Positions 1-7,261 of a DNA stretch of 34,574 nucleotides are shown here, in pieces. How positions within the stretch are numbered: position 1 is the first letter of the stretch; each line of letters opens with the position of its first letter. The stretch comes from Streptomyces lateritius (lineage in GTDB: Bacteria > Actinomycetota > Actinomycetes > Streptomycetales > Streptomycetaceae), in contig NZ_BMTO01000020.1 in NCBI RefSeq assembly GCF_014649715.1, forward strand, positions 1 through 34,574, read 5' to 3'. The position numbers and the translations under genes are program-made. The notes beneath the pieces are model-generated. The model worked only from the letters and a program-made list of their open reading frames with translations. It had not been told where the DNA came from and did not search any database.

Positions 1-203
1 CGTGTTTCCAGCTTAGCAGATCCGTTTTCCGTTTCCGCCACCCGCTGGAGCGGGCTGCCGGTCTGTTCTTCGCTTTCGCGTTTCCCTTTCCGGCGGTTCC
101 GACTTTATCAGATTCATTTCGGCCGACCTAATCGGCTTCACGATTCGAATAAGGAATCGGGTTGGCTCCGTGGAACTCGAGGTTCTCTATCGGAGCGAGA
201 GAG

Positions 204-232
204 ATCTTAGCTCGTCACCGCTGGACTGTCCA
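204..232 (-). promoter_or_regulatory. Second tandem rrn-type promoter
   Basis: On the minus strand TGGACA (232-227), a 17-nt spacer, then TAAGAT (209-204). It lies 47 bp downstream of the first promoter with the same orientation and spacing, the arrangement seen ahead of Streptomyces rRNA operons. A further -10-like TAAAGT at 107-102 may be a third start, but its -35 is poor. Confidence 0.65.
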
Positions 233-250
233 GTCCCCGGCAACCAGTTG

Positions 251-279
251 AATCTACCTCCCCACAGCCACCGTGTCAA
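251..279 (-). promoter_or_regulatory. Distal rrn-type promoter, consensus vegetative sigma
   Basis: On the minus strand TTGACA (279-274) is followed after exactly 17 nt by TAGATT (256-251). This is a near-perfect match to the HrdB-type consensus. Transcription would start near position 244 and run leftward out of the window. Confidence 0.75.
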
Positions 280-331
280 CGGTTTTTGCGGGCGATGAGG
301 AGACTAGCAGGTCAGCGGGGTCGTACGCACA

Positions 332-1339
332 TCAGGCGGCGGTCGGGAGGGCGGCGCTGCGGTCGGGCTCCTCGACGTCGCCCGTGTCGCCGGCGCGGGC
401 GGCTCGGCCGCCGAGGACGTAGACGTAGGCCAGGAAGGCCAGCTCGGCGGCGATGCCGATCGTGATGCGCGCCCAGGTGGGCAGGCCGGAGGGGGTGACG
501 AAGCCTTCGATCAGGCCCGAGACGAAGAGAACCAGGGCCAGGCCGATGGCCATGCCCACGGCCGCTCGGCCCTGCTGGGCGAGGGCCGCCCGACGTGTCA
601 CGGGGCCGGGGTCGATGAGGGTCCAGCCGAGACGGAGGCCGGTGCCTGCGGCGACGAAGACGGCGGTCAGTTCCAGGAGGCCGTGCGGGAGGACCAGGCC
701 GAGGAAGACGTCGAGACGGCCCGCTGAGGACATCAGTCCGATGCCGACACCGAGGTTCAGCATGTTGAGGAAGAGGATCCAGAGCACCGGGACGCAGAGG
801 AACGCGCCGAGAACCAGGCACAGGGCGGCGGCCTGGGCGTTGTTCGTCCAGACCTGGGCGGCGAAGGAGGCCGCCGGGTGGCTCGAGTAGTACGTCTCGT
901 ACTGGCCACCGGGGCGGGTCATCTCGCGCAGTTCGGTGGGGGCGCCGATCGCGGACCGGACCTCCGGGTGCGTACCGATCCACCAGCCGATGATCGCCGC
1001 GAGGAGGGTGGAGAGGACCGCGGTCGGGACCCACCAGTGACGGGACCGGTAGACGGCCGCCGGAAAGCCGGCCGTCAGGAAGCCGGCGGCGTCGCGCCAG
1101 GAGGAGCGGCGGGTGCCCGTGACGGTGGCGCGGGCCCGGGCGACGAGCTGGGTGAGGCGCGCCGTGAGCATGGGGTCCGGGGCGCTGGTCTGGATCAGCG
1201 AGAGGTGGGTCGCCGTGCGCTGGTAGAGGGAGACGAGTTCGTCGGCCTCGGCGCCGCTGAGCTTGCCGCCCCGGCGCAGGAGGTGGTCGAGGCGGTCCCA
1301 CTCGGCGCGGTGGGCGGTGACGTAGACGTCGATGTCCAT
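332..1339 (-). CDS. SpoIIM-family (stage II sporulation protein M / DUF95) integral membrane protein
   Basis: 335 residues. The N-terminal ~100 residues form a soluble helical part (DYVTAHRAEWDRL-like opening). Several membrane segments follow: one near residues 105-125 ending in WWIGTHPEVR, others around 180-200 and 205-235, and a pair near 255-315. The order of hydrophobic blocks and the conserved LNLGVGIGL / PHGLLELTAVF stretch are typical of the SpoIIM/DUF95 family, whose B. subtilis member acts in septal peptidoglycan remodelling. In actinobacteria the family usually accompanies RDD proteins, and here an RDD gene is divergent across a ~120 bp gap. A GGAGCAG box precedes the ATG. The exact function in this organism is unknown; family assignment is firm. 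Confidence 0.85.
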   Translation of the reverse strand: MDIDVYVTAHRAEWDRLDHLLRRGGKLSGAEADELVSLYQRTATHLSLIQTSAPDPMLTARLTQLVARARATVTGTRRSSWRDAAGFLTAGFPAAVYRSRHWWVPTAVLSTLLAAIIGWWIGTHPEVRSAIGAPTELREMTRPGGQYETYYSSHPAASFAAQVWTNNAQAAALCLVLGAFLCVPVLWILFLNMLNLGVGIGLMSSAGRLDVFLGLVLPHGLLELTAVFVAAGTGLRLGWTLIDPGPVTRRAALAQQGRAAVGMAIGLALVLFVSGLIEGFVTPSGLPTWARITIGIAAELAFLAYVYVLGGRAARAGDTGDVEEPDRSAALPTAA

Positions 1340-1458
1340 GATCGGCTACTGCTCCAGGCACTGGTGCGTACGGGTCCGTACTACTGCGGCGCGCTGCTGG
1401 TCAGCTTGGCAGACTGTCGTACAGAGGGGTCGGGGAAGGTCGGAGAAGGGTGGGCGTC

Positions 1459-2355
1459 GTGAGCGGGGTTGTGACGGGGGACGCCGTCGTACTGGGGTTG
1501 CGGCCCGCTCGGCTGCCCAGCCGGGCGCTGGCGCTGTTCATCGATCTGCTGGTGGTGTGGGCGGCCTATCTGCTGATCACAATCGGGCTCGCGGCGGCCA
1601 CGGCGTCGCTCGACGAAGCCGCGCAGACCGCCCTGGCCATCGCCTCTTTCGTGCTGGTGCTGGTCGGTGCGCCGATCGCGGTGGAGACGCTGTCGCACGG
1701 ACGCTCGCTCGGGAAGATGGCGTGCGGGCTGCGGGTGGTGCGGGACGACGGCGGGCCGATCCGGTTCCGGCACGCCCTGGTGCGGGGGGCGATCGGGGTC
1801 GTGGAGATCCTCATGACCTTCGGGGTGGTCGCGTGTATCGCTTCGCTGGTGTCGGAGCGCGGGCGGCGGATCGGGGATGTCTTCGCCGGGACGCTGGTCG
1901 TACGGGAACGGGTGCCGGCGGCTCGGACCGCCGCCGTTCCTCCTCCACCGCCGTGGCTGGTGGGGCGGTTCTCGGGACTGGATCTGTCAGCCGTGCCGGA
2001 CGCGCTGTGGCTGGAGATACGGCAGTGCCTGACGCGGATGCGGCAGCTGGACCCCGCCGTTGGGCGACGGCTCGCGGAGCGGCTCGCCGACGAGCTGGTG
2101 GCGCGGACGGGGACGCCTCCGCCGCCGGGGGTGCCCGCGGCGGAGTACCTCGCGGCCGTGGTGGGTGAGCGGCAGGCGCGGGACACGCGGCGGGCCTTCG
2201 CCTCCGCGGAGCGTGGCGCGCCCGAGGCGGCTCCCGGGTCCGCGGCACCCGGCGCCGCGACGGTTCGACGGACGACGGCTGCCGCCCCTGCGGTGCCGAG
2301 CGAGGCGACGACGCCGGCCGCGGCGAAGCGGACGGGGTTCGCTCCTCCAGCGTGA
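1459..2355 (+). CDS. RDD family membrane protein
   Basis: 298 residues from the GTG at 1459. That start is chosen over an in-frame GTG at 1450 because GGAGAAGG (1442-1449) is well spaced only from 1459. The first ~140 residues are the RDD domain: an Arg near the start of the first membrane helix (PSRALALFIDLLVVW), a second helix pair, and the SLGKMACGLRVV motif before a third hydrophobic stretch. The C-terminal half is soluble and Ala/Pro-rich, with no recognisable fold. RDD proteins are proposed transporters or membrane regulators; substrate unknown. It is divergent from the SpoIIM-family gene, a frequent actinobacterial pairing, so both probably act on the same envelope process. Confidence 0.85.
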   Translation: MSGVVTGDAVVLGLRPARLPSRALALFIDLLVVWAAYLLITIGLAAATASLDEAAQTALAIASFVLVLVGAPIAVETLSHGRSLGKMACGLRVVRDDGGPIRFRHALVRGAIGVVEILMTFGVVACIASLVSERGRRIGDVFAGTLVVRERVPAARTAAVPPPPPWLVGRFSGLDLSAVPDALWLEIRQCLTRMRQLDPAVGRRLAERLADELVARTGTPPPPGVPAAEYLAAVVGERQARDTRRAFASAERGAPEAAPGSAAPGAATVRRTTAAAPAVPSEATTPAAAKRTGFAPPA

Positions 2356-2378
2356 CCCCGGCAGACGGCCGGGGGTCA
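2353..2378. terminator. Bidirectional stem-loop between convergent genes
   Basis: TGACCCC (2353-2359) pairs with GGGGTCA (2372-2378) and GGC (2360-2362) with GCC (2368-2370), leaving one bulged G. The stem overlaps the stop of the RDD gene and the stop of the opposing gene, so it can end transcription from both sides. Confidence 0.6.
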
Positions 2379-2990
2379 GGGGAAGACGGACGGCGGAGTT
2401 TCGAGGGCCTCGAGTTCGATGCCGGGGGCGGAGAGCACCACGTCGCCGGTGATGTGGACGGTGTGCTGCTCCCCCGTGTCCAGGGCGTTGACCTGGTACT
2501 CGTCCACGAGCAGAGGGCCGTTGTCAGTGGTGTGCGCTTCACTCTTCACCAGGGCCCAGGACTGGTCGATCGTGAGGGGGGCGAGCACCGGGTCCGTGAA
2601 GGCGACGAGCCGGACACGGGTCGCGGGGGAAGCGGGGGTGAGACGCAGGAGTCGCGTGAGGGCTACGAGGAACGCCGGGGATGTGCCGGTGAAGGCGTGG
2701 GCGCGCACATTGCCTTCGGTGGCCTGGGTGCCGGTGGGGTCGGTACGGACCCAGGTGACGCCGTCGAGGGCGGCGCCGCGGACCTGCCAGCTCGCGGCGT
2801 GGAGTTCGAGGCGGATGGGGCGGCCGAGGTCGTCGATGGCCAGGTCGACGGAGCCGGCGTGTTCGCCGGAGGGGGTGGTGGTCTGGGAGACGTAGCGCCA
2901 GCCGGAGGGGCCGGGCGCGCAGTTGAAGTGCTCTTCACCGAGGGGGGTGTGATCGTGCGGATCATGGAGCGAATAGCGGCCGCGGGGCAT
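2376..2990 (-). CDS. Conserved actinobacterial protein of unknown function
   Basis: 204 residues, ATG at 2990 preceded by GAGGA. No signal peptide or membrane segment is visible. The sequence alternates short polar and hydrophobic stretches (DLAIDDLGRPIRLEL, RLVAFTDPVLAPL, VNALDTGEQHTVHITGDVVL), suggesting an all-beta fold, possibly a lipid- or ligand-binding barrel, but I recognise no family motif. It lies downstream of ahcY on the same strand, separated from it by a strong terminator, so it is probably transcribed alone. The stop sits inside a hairpin shared with the convergent RDD gene. Codon usage matches its neighbours. The position matches that of an unnamed protein next to ahcY in S. 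coelicolor. Confidence 0.8.
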   Translation of the reverse strand: MPRGRYSLHDPHDHTPLGEEHFNCAPGPSGWRYVSQTTTPSGEHAGSVDLAIDDLGRPIRLELHAASWQVRGAALDGVTWVRTDPTGTQATEGNVRAHAFTGTSPAFLVALTRLLRLTPASPATRVRLVAFTDPVLAPLTIDQSWALVKSEAHTTDNGPLLVDEYQVNALDTGEQHTVHITGDVVLSAPGIELEALETPPSVFP

Positions 2991-3056
2991 GGGTCCTCGG
3001 GGTGCTCTCTGGGGCGGTAGGTCCGGGTACGGGCCCGGGACGCCCGGTGGCGGACG

Positions 3057-3093
3057 AGGCAGGCCCCCGGCACGGGGGTGCGGGGGCCTGCCT
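3057..3093 (-). terminator. Terminator downstream of ahcY
   Basis: A 12-bp perfect stem (AGGCAGGCCCCC at 3057-3068 with GGGGGCCTGCCT at 3082-3093) encloses a loop that can itself form a 4-bp GCAC/GTGC stem. It lies about 60 nt past the ahcY stop and before the next minus-strand gene. No U-tract, as is usual in Streptomyces. Confidence 0.75.
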
Positions 3094-3155
3094 GGTTCCT
3101 CTACGGGTGCGGGGGACGGTTGTGCGTCAGTGCACGGGCGCCGTCCGTCTCGGCA

Positions 3156-4613
3156 TCAGTAGCGGTAGTGGTCCGGCTTGTACGGGCCCTCGACCGGGAC
3201 CCCGATGTAGGCGGCCTGCTCCGGGCGCAGCGTCGTGAGCTTCACGCCCAGCGCGTCGAGGTGGAGCCGGGCGACCTTCTCGTCCAGGTGCTTGGGCAGC
3301 ACGTAGACGTCGGTCGGGTACTGCTCCGGCTTGGTGAACAGCTCGATCTGCGCCAGCGTCTGGTCCGCGAACGAGTTCGACATCACGAAGGACGGGTGCC
3401 CGGTCGCGTTGCCCAGGTTCAGCAGCCGGCCCTCGGACAGCACGATGACGACCTTGCCGTCCGGGAAGGTCCAGGTGTGGACCTGCGGCTTGACCTCGTC
3501 CTTCACGATGCCCGGGATCTGCGCCAGGCCCGCCATGTCGATCTCGTTGTCGAAGTGACCGATGTTCCCCACGATGGCCTGGTGCTTCATCCTGGCGATG
3601 TCCGACGCCATGATGATGTCCTTGTTGCCGGTCGTCGTGATGAAGATGTCCGCCGTCTCGACCACGTCGTCCAGCGTCGCGACCTGATAGCCGTCCATCG
3701 CCGCCTGCAGCGCGCAGATCGGGTCGATCTCCGTGATGATCACCCGCGCGCCCTGGCCGCGGAGGGACTCGGCGCAGCCCTTGCCCACATCGCCGTAACC
3801 GAAGACGACCGCGACCTTGCCACCGATCAGGACGTCGGTGGCCCGGTTGATGCCGTCGATCAGCGAGTGACGGCAGCCGTACTTGTTGTCGAATTTCGAC
3901 TTCGTCACGGCGTCGTTCACATTGATCGCCGGGAAGAGGAGGGTGCCGGCCTGCTGCATCTCGTACAGGCGGTGGACACCGGTCGTGGTCTCCTCCGTCA
4001 CGCCCCGGATCTCGGACGCGAGCTGGGTCCACTTCTGCGGGTTCTCGCCGAGGGTGCGGTTGAGGAGACGGAGGATGTGGCCGTACTCCTCGCTGTCCGC
4101 GGTGGACGGGTCCGGGGCGGAGCCGGCCTTCTCGAACTCGACGCCCTTGTGGACGAGGAGGGTGGCGTCACCGCCGTCGTCCAGGATCATGTTCGGGCCG
4201 CCGGTGGGGGTGTTCGGCCAGGTCAGGGCCTGCTCCGTGCACCACCAGTACTCCTCCAGGGTCTCGCCCTTCCAGGCGAAGACCGGGACGCCGGCGGGGG
4301 CCTCGGGGGTGCCGTTCGGGCCGACGGCGATGGCCGCGGCGGCGTGGTCCTGGGTGGAGAAGATGTTGCAGGAGGCCCAGCGGACCTCGGCGCCGAGGGC
4401 GACCAGGGTCTCGATGAGGACGGCCGTCTGCACGGTCATGTGCAGCGAGCCGGTGATCCGGGCGCCGGCCAGCGGCTGCTGCTCCGCGTACTCGCGGCGG
4501 ATGGACATCAGACCGGGCATCTCGTGCTCGGCGAGGGTGATCTCCTTGCGGCCGAAGGCGGCAAGGGACAGGTCGGCGACCTTGAAGTCCTGCTGGTTGG
4601 CGACAGTCGTCAT
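3156..4613 (-). CDS. ahcY: Adenosylhomocysteinase (S-adenosyl-L-homocysteine hydrolase)
   Basis: 485 residues, cytosolic. It hydrolyses S-adenosylhomocysteine to adenosine and homocysteine, clearing the product inhibitor of methyltransferases and feeding the activated methyl cycle. The NAD-binding signature GYGDVGKG is at residues 272-279, the substrate-side GSLHMTVQTAVLIETL at 55-70, and the conserved C-terminal tail ends KPDHYRY. The length fits the actinobacterial/plant-type enzyme with the extra internal segment. The ATG at 4613 (MTTVANQQDF) is preferred over a longer reading from 4682 because AGGAG lies about 10 nt upstream and family alignment begins here. It is monocistronic, with hairpins on both sides. 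Identification is certain. Confidence 0.97.
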   Translation of the reverse strand: MTTVANQQDFKVADLSLAAFGRKEITLAEHEMPGLMSIRREYAEQQPLAGARITGSLHMTVQTAVLIETLVALGAEVRWASCNIFSTQDHAAAAIAVGPNGTPEAPAGVPVFAWKGETLEEYWWCTEQALTWPNTPTGGPNMILDDGGDATLLVHKGVEFEKAGSAPDPSTADSEEYGHILRLLNRTLGENPQKWTQLASEIRGVTEETTTGVHRLYEMQQAGTLLFPAINVNDAVTKSKFDNKYGCRHSLIDGINRATDVLIGGKVAVVFGYGDVGKGCAESLRGQGARVIITEIDPICALQAAMDGYQVATLDDVVETADIFITTTGNKDIIMASDIARMKHQAIVGNIGHFDNEIDMAGLAQIPGIVKDEVKPQVHTWTFPDGKVVIVLSEGRLLNLGNATGHPSFVMSNSFADQTLAQIELFTKPEQYPTDVYVLPKHLDEKVARLHLDALGVKLTTLRPEQAAYIGVPVEGPYKPDHYRY

Positions 4614-4953
4614 GACTGGGCTGCTCCTCGTGGATCGGGTTCGAGGGTCGGTTGAAGCGCCTGACACCGCAGCTCGGGGCACGCGGGCATACGAATGCCC
4701 GGTACTTCCGCGGTGCAGTCGTCGGAGGCCCTCTCTCCCTCGGCCGGTCCGTTGCGGACCGCCCGACCGCCATCAGCAGCGACGTCTGGCTGGTCACGAA
4801 TCTACACCGATCGGCGCGGCGACCCACAGTCCGCCAAGGCCCGGGATTCGGCCGGATCACGCCTCGACACCGGCTCCGGAGGGTGTCAGGCGGCTCGGAT
4901 CCGTACAGCGGCGGCGGGCAGCGGAACGGACAGCGGAGCCGTACAGGCGGAGA
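4614..4953 (-). promoter_or_regulatory. Long ahcY upstream region with an inverted repeat and possible promoter
   Basis: About 340 nt without a gene. It contains the perfect inverted repeat GGGCAT-ACGA-ATGCCC (4687-4702), ending about 75 nt before the ahcY start, and a -10-like TAGATT on the minus strand (4804-4799) whose -35 is weak. The implied 5' UTR is about 180 nt, long enough for RNA-level control. I could not match it to the SAH or SAM-IV riboswitch consensus. Nothing else is recognisable. Confidence 0.4.
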
Positions 4954-4982
4954 GGGCCCGAGGCCGTGGTGGCCTCGGGCCC
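4954..4982 (-). terminator. Terminator of the mannose/cation-efflux gene block
   Basis: A perfect 12-bp stem (GGGCCCGAGGCC at 4954-4965, GGCCTCGGGCCC at 4971-4982) with a 5-nt loop starts 6 nt past the stop of the cation-efflux gene. It ends the minus-strand block that begins near 10780. Confidence 0.85.
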
Positions 4983-4988
4983 GGTGGA

Positions 4989-5954
4989 TCAGTGGCCGTC
5001 GCCGCCCGGGGACTTCGCGGGGTTCAGGCCGGCGGACGCGGCGGACTCGCTGTAGATGTCCGGCTCCAGGTAGATGACCCGGGCGATGGGGACGGCGGCG
5101 CGGATGCGCTCCTCCGCCGCGTTGATGGCGGCGGCCACCTCGGTGGCCGTGTCGTCGTGCTGGACGGCGATCTTGGCGGCGACGAGGAGTTCCTCGGGGC
5201 CGAGGTGGAGCGTGCGCATGTGGATGAGGCGGGTGACGGTCTCGCCGTCGACGACCGCCTCCTCGATCCGCTTCACCTCGTCCACGCCGGCGGCCTCGCC
5301 GAGCAGCAGCGACTTGGTCTCGGCGGCGAGGACGATCGCGATCACGATGAGCAGCACACCGATGCAGAGGGTGCCGATGCCGTCCCAGATGCCGTCGCCG
5401 GTGGCGAGCGCCACGCTGACGCCGCCGAGGGCGAGGATCAGGCCGACGAGGGCGCCGAGGTCCTCCAGGAGGACGACCGGGAGCTCAGGGGCCTTCGCCC
5501 GGCGGACGAACTCCTTCCAGGACAGGCCGCCGCGGATCGCGTTGGACTCCTTGATGGCGGTGCGGAACGAGAACGTCTCGGCGATGATCGCGAAGATCAG
5601 GACCCCGACCGGCCAGTACCAGGCCTCGATCTCGTGCGGGTGCTTGATCTTCTCGTAGCCCTCGTAGATGGCGAACATGCCACCGACGGAGAAGAGCACG
5701 ATGGAGACGAGGAAGGCGTAGATGTACCGCTCGCGGCCGTAGCCGAAGGGGTGCTGGGGAGTCGCCTCGCGCTGGGCCTTCTTGCCGCCGAGCAGGAGCA
5801 GACCCTGGTTGCCGGAGTCGGCGAGCGAGTGGACGCTCTCGGCCAGCATCGAGGACGAACCGCTGAAGAGGAACGCCACGAACTTGGCTACCGCGATCGC
5901 GAGGTTGGCGGCGAGTGCCGCCACGATCGCCTTGGTTCCGCCTGACGCGCTCAT
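4989..5954 (-). CDS. Cation diffusion facilitator (CDF) family transporter
   Basis: 321 residues with about six membrane segments and a short soluble C-terminal domain. The CDF metal-site motif HSLAD (His42, Asp46) lies in the second helix, followed by the cytoplasmic HPFGYGRERYIY motif. In the fifth helix the usual HxxxD is replaced by LLEDLGALVGL, which has only acidic ligands; this resembles the subgroup containing eukaryotic SLC30A9-like proteins. Likely exports a divalent metal such as Zn, Mn or Co in exchange for protons; specificity cannot be read from sequence. It is the last gene of the manA-side block, 66 nt after manA, and is followed by a strong terminator. Confidence 0.9.
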   Translation of the reverse strand: MSASGGTKAIVAALAANLAIAVAKFVAFLFSGSSSMLAESVHSLADSGNQGLLLLGGKKAQREATPQHPFGYGRERYIYAFLVSIVLFSVGGMFAIYEGYEKIKHPHEIEAWYWPVGVLIFAIIAETFSFRTAIKESNAIRGGLSWKEFVRRAKAPELPVVLLEDLGALVGLILALGGVSVALATGDGIWDGIGTLCIGVLLIVIAIVLAAETKSLLLGEAAGVDEVKRIEEAVVDGETVTRLIHMRTLHLGPEELLVAAKIAVQHDDTATEVAAAINAAEERIRAAVPIARVIYLEPDIYSESAASAGLNPAKSPGGDGH

Positions 5955-6020
5955 GGGTGTACGTCTTCCCTTCGTCGGTACCGGGTGGTGTGTGCCGCTG
6001 TTCGGCCGGACATTGTTACA

Positions 6021-7172
6021 TCAGGCCACGACGGTGGCCCGGAACACCGTTCCCGTACCGGACAGTTCGGCCTTTTCGCCCGCGGGTACGAAGACGGACT
6101 GGCCGGGGGCCAGGGTCACTTCGCCCGCCTTCGGCCGGCCCGCGACGGCGAGCAGGATCTGCGGGGTGGGTGCGGTGACGTCGGTCGGGGCGGCGCCCGG
6201 CGCTCGTACGAAGCGGGAGAGACGGAACTCGTCGATGGGGGTGTCGTAGACCTCCTCGCCGGAGGGAGAGGCCTCGGGGCGCAGGACGCCCGGGTCGGTG
6301 GGTTCGAAGCGGACGATCCGCAGCAGCTCCGGGACGTCGACGTGCTTGGGGGTCAGGCCGCAGCGCAGCACGTTGTCGGAGTTGGCCATGATCTCGACGC
6401 CGAGACCGTCGAGGTAGGCGTGCGGCACGCCCGCGCCGAGGAAGAGCGCTTCGCCGGGCTGGAGTCGGACGTGGTTGAGGAGCATGGCGGCGATGACACC
6501 GGGGTCGCTCGGGTAATGGTGGGCGAGTGCGGCGTACGGGGCGTGGGCGCCGCCCAGGCGGGTGGCGGCGGCCGTGGCCTCGGCGACGGTGTGCGCCATC
6601 TCCTCGTGGTCGGCGGTCAGCAACGCCGTCAGGACCTCGCGCAGCGCGGCCTCTTCCGGGTGCGCGTGCAGCAGGTCGACGTACGGCTTGAGGGAGTCGA
6701 CGCCGAGCGCGTCGAGGGCGTCGGCGGCCTCGATCGGGTCGCGGAAGCCGCACAGTCCCTCGAACGGCGTGAGGGCGCAGATGAGTTCGGGCTTGTGGTT
6801 GGCGTCCTTGTAGTTGCGGTGCGGCGCGTCGAGGGGGACGCCGGCCGCCTCTTCGGCGGCGAAGCCCTCCTTCGCCTGGGTGAGGTCGGGGTGGACCTGG
6901 AGGGAGAGCGGGGCGCCGGCCGCGAGCAGCTTGAGGAGGAAGGGCAGGTGCGGGCCGAACTTCTCGACGGCCGCCGCGCCGAGTTCCCGTACGGGATCGG
7001 CGTCGATCACCTCGTTCAGCGGTCCGCGCTCGGTGACGGAGGGGGCGCCGGGGTGGGCGCCCATCCACATCTCGGCCTGGGGCTCACCGGTGGGGGTGGT
7101 ACCGAGCAGTTCCGGGATGGCCGTCGTGGAGCCCCAGGCATAGGGGCGGACGGTGTTGACGAGGCGGTCCAT
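6021..7172 (-). CDS. manA: Mannose-6-phosphate isomerase, class I
   Basis: 383 residues from the ATG at 7172 (MDRLVNTVRPYAWGS), the start common to the family; longer upstream reading lacks homology. It interconverts fructose-6-P and mannose-6-P, the entry to GDP-mannose and mannosylated glycans. The type I zinc-site segments are present: EMWMGAHPGAPS near residues 34-45, LSLQVHPD near 90-100, and KPELICALTPFEGLCGFRDP near 130-150. The sugar-site region GVEIMANSDNVLRCGLTPKHVDV is in the C-terminal cupin half. It lies downstream of manB and the SIS protein in the same direction. Upstream GAGGAAAG is slightly distant (about 13 nt) from the start. Confidence 0.95.
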   Translation of the reverse strand: MDRLVNTVRPYAWGSTTAIPELLGTTPTGEPQAEMWMGAHPGAPSVTERGPLNEVIDADPVRELGAAAVEKFGPHLPFLLKLLAAGAPLSLQVHPDLTQAKEGFAAEEAAGVPLDAPHRNYKDANHKPELICALTPFEGLCGFRDPIEAADALDALGVDSLKPYVDLLHAHPEEAALREVLTALLTADHEEMAHTVAEATAAATRLGGAHAPYAALAHHYPSDPGVIAAMLLNHVRLQPGEALFLGAGVPHAYLDGLGVEIMANSDNVLRCGLTPKHVDVPELLRIVRFEPTDPGVLRPEASPSGEEVYDTPIDEFRLSRFVRAPGAAPTDVTAPTPQILLAVAGRPKAGEVTLAPGQSVFVPAGEKAELSGTGTVFRATVVA

Positions 7173-7261
7173 CGAACGTTCCAGCTTTCCTCGGGGCAAG
7201 GGTCGGGGGGCGGCGTTTCGGCCGGGGCGTCGCTCGGGTCGGCCGGGCGCGGTCGGGTGCT

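Larger units (their letters stand above)
1..331 (-). promoter_or_regulatory. rRNA operon tandem promoter and leader region (operon lies left of the window)
   Basis: Read on the minus strand, this gene-free stretch is far richer in A/T and purine runs than the rest of the window. It carries stacked promoter-like elements and a GGAAAC-rich leader that I recognise as the region upstream of Streptomyces 16S rRNA genes. A 20-nt motif occurs twice in imperfect form, at 96-115 (CTGATAAAGTCGGAAC) and 4-23 (CTGCTAAGCTGGAAAC). A six-pair hairpin lies at 41-54. The 16S gene itself is not in the window, so the assignment rests on recalled leader sequence and on the tandem promoters. Two promoters have good -35 and -10 boxes and are listed separately. 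Confidence 0.72.

Noticed and set aside
3078..4655. Long plus-strand frame opposite ahcY (525 codons)
   Set aside because: Shadow of ahcY, which has unmistakable NAD and C-terminal motifs on the other strand. The shadow has no domain.
4614..4682. 23-residue N-terminal extension of ahcY from the ATG at 4682
   Set aside because: The family begins at MTTVANQQDF, and the AGGAG site fits only the start at 4613.
4614..4953. SAH or SAM-IV riboswitch upstream of ahcY
   Set aside because: I looked for the conserved core sequences and paired stems on the minus strand and could not place them. A covariance-model search would be decisive.
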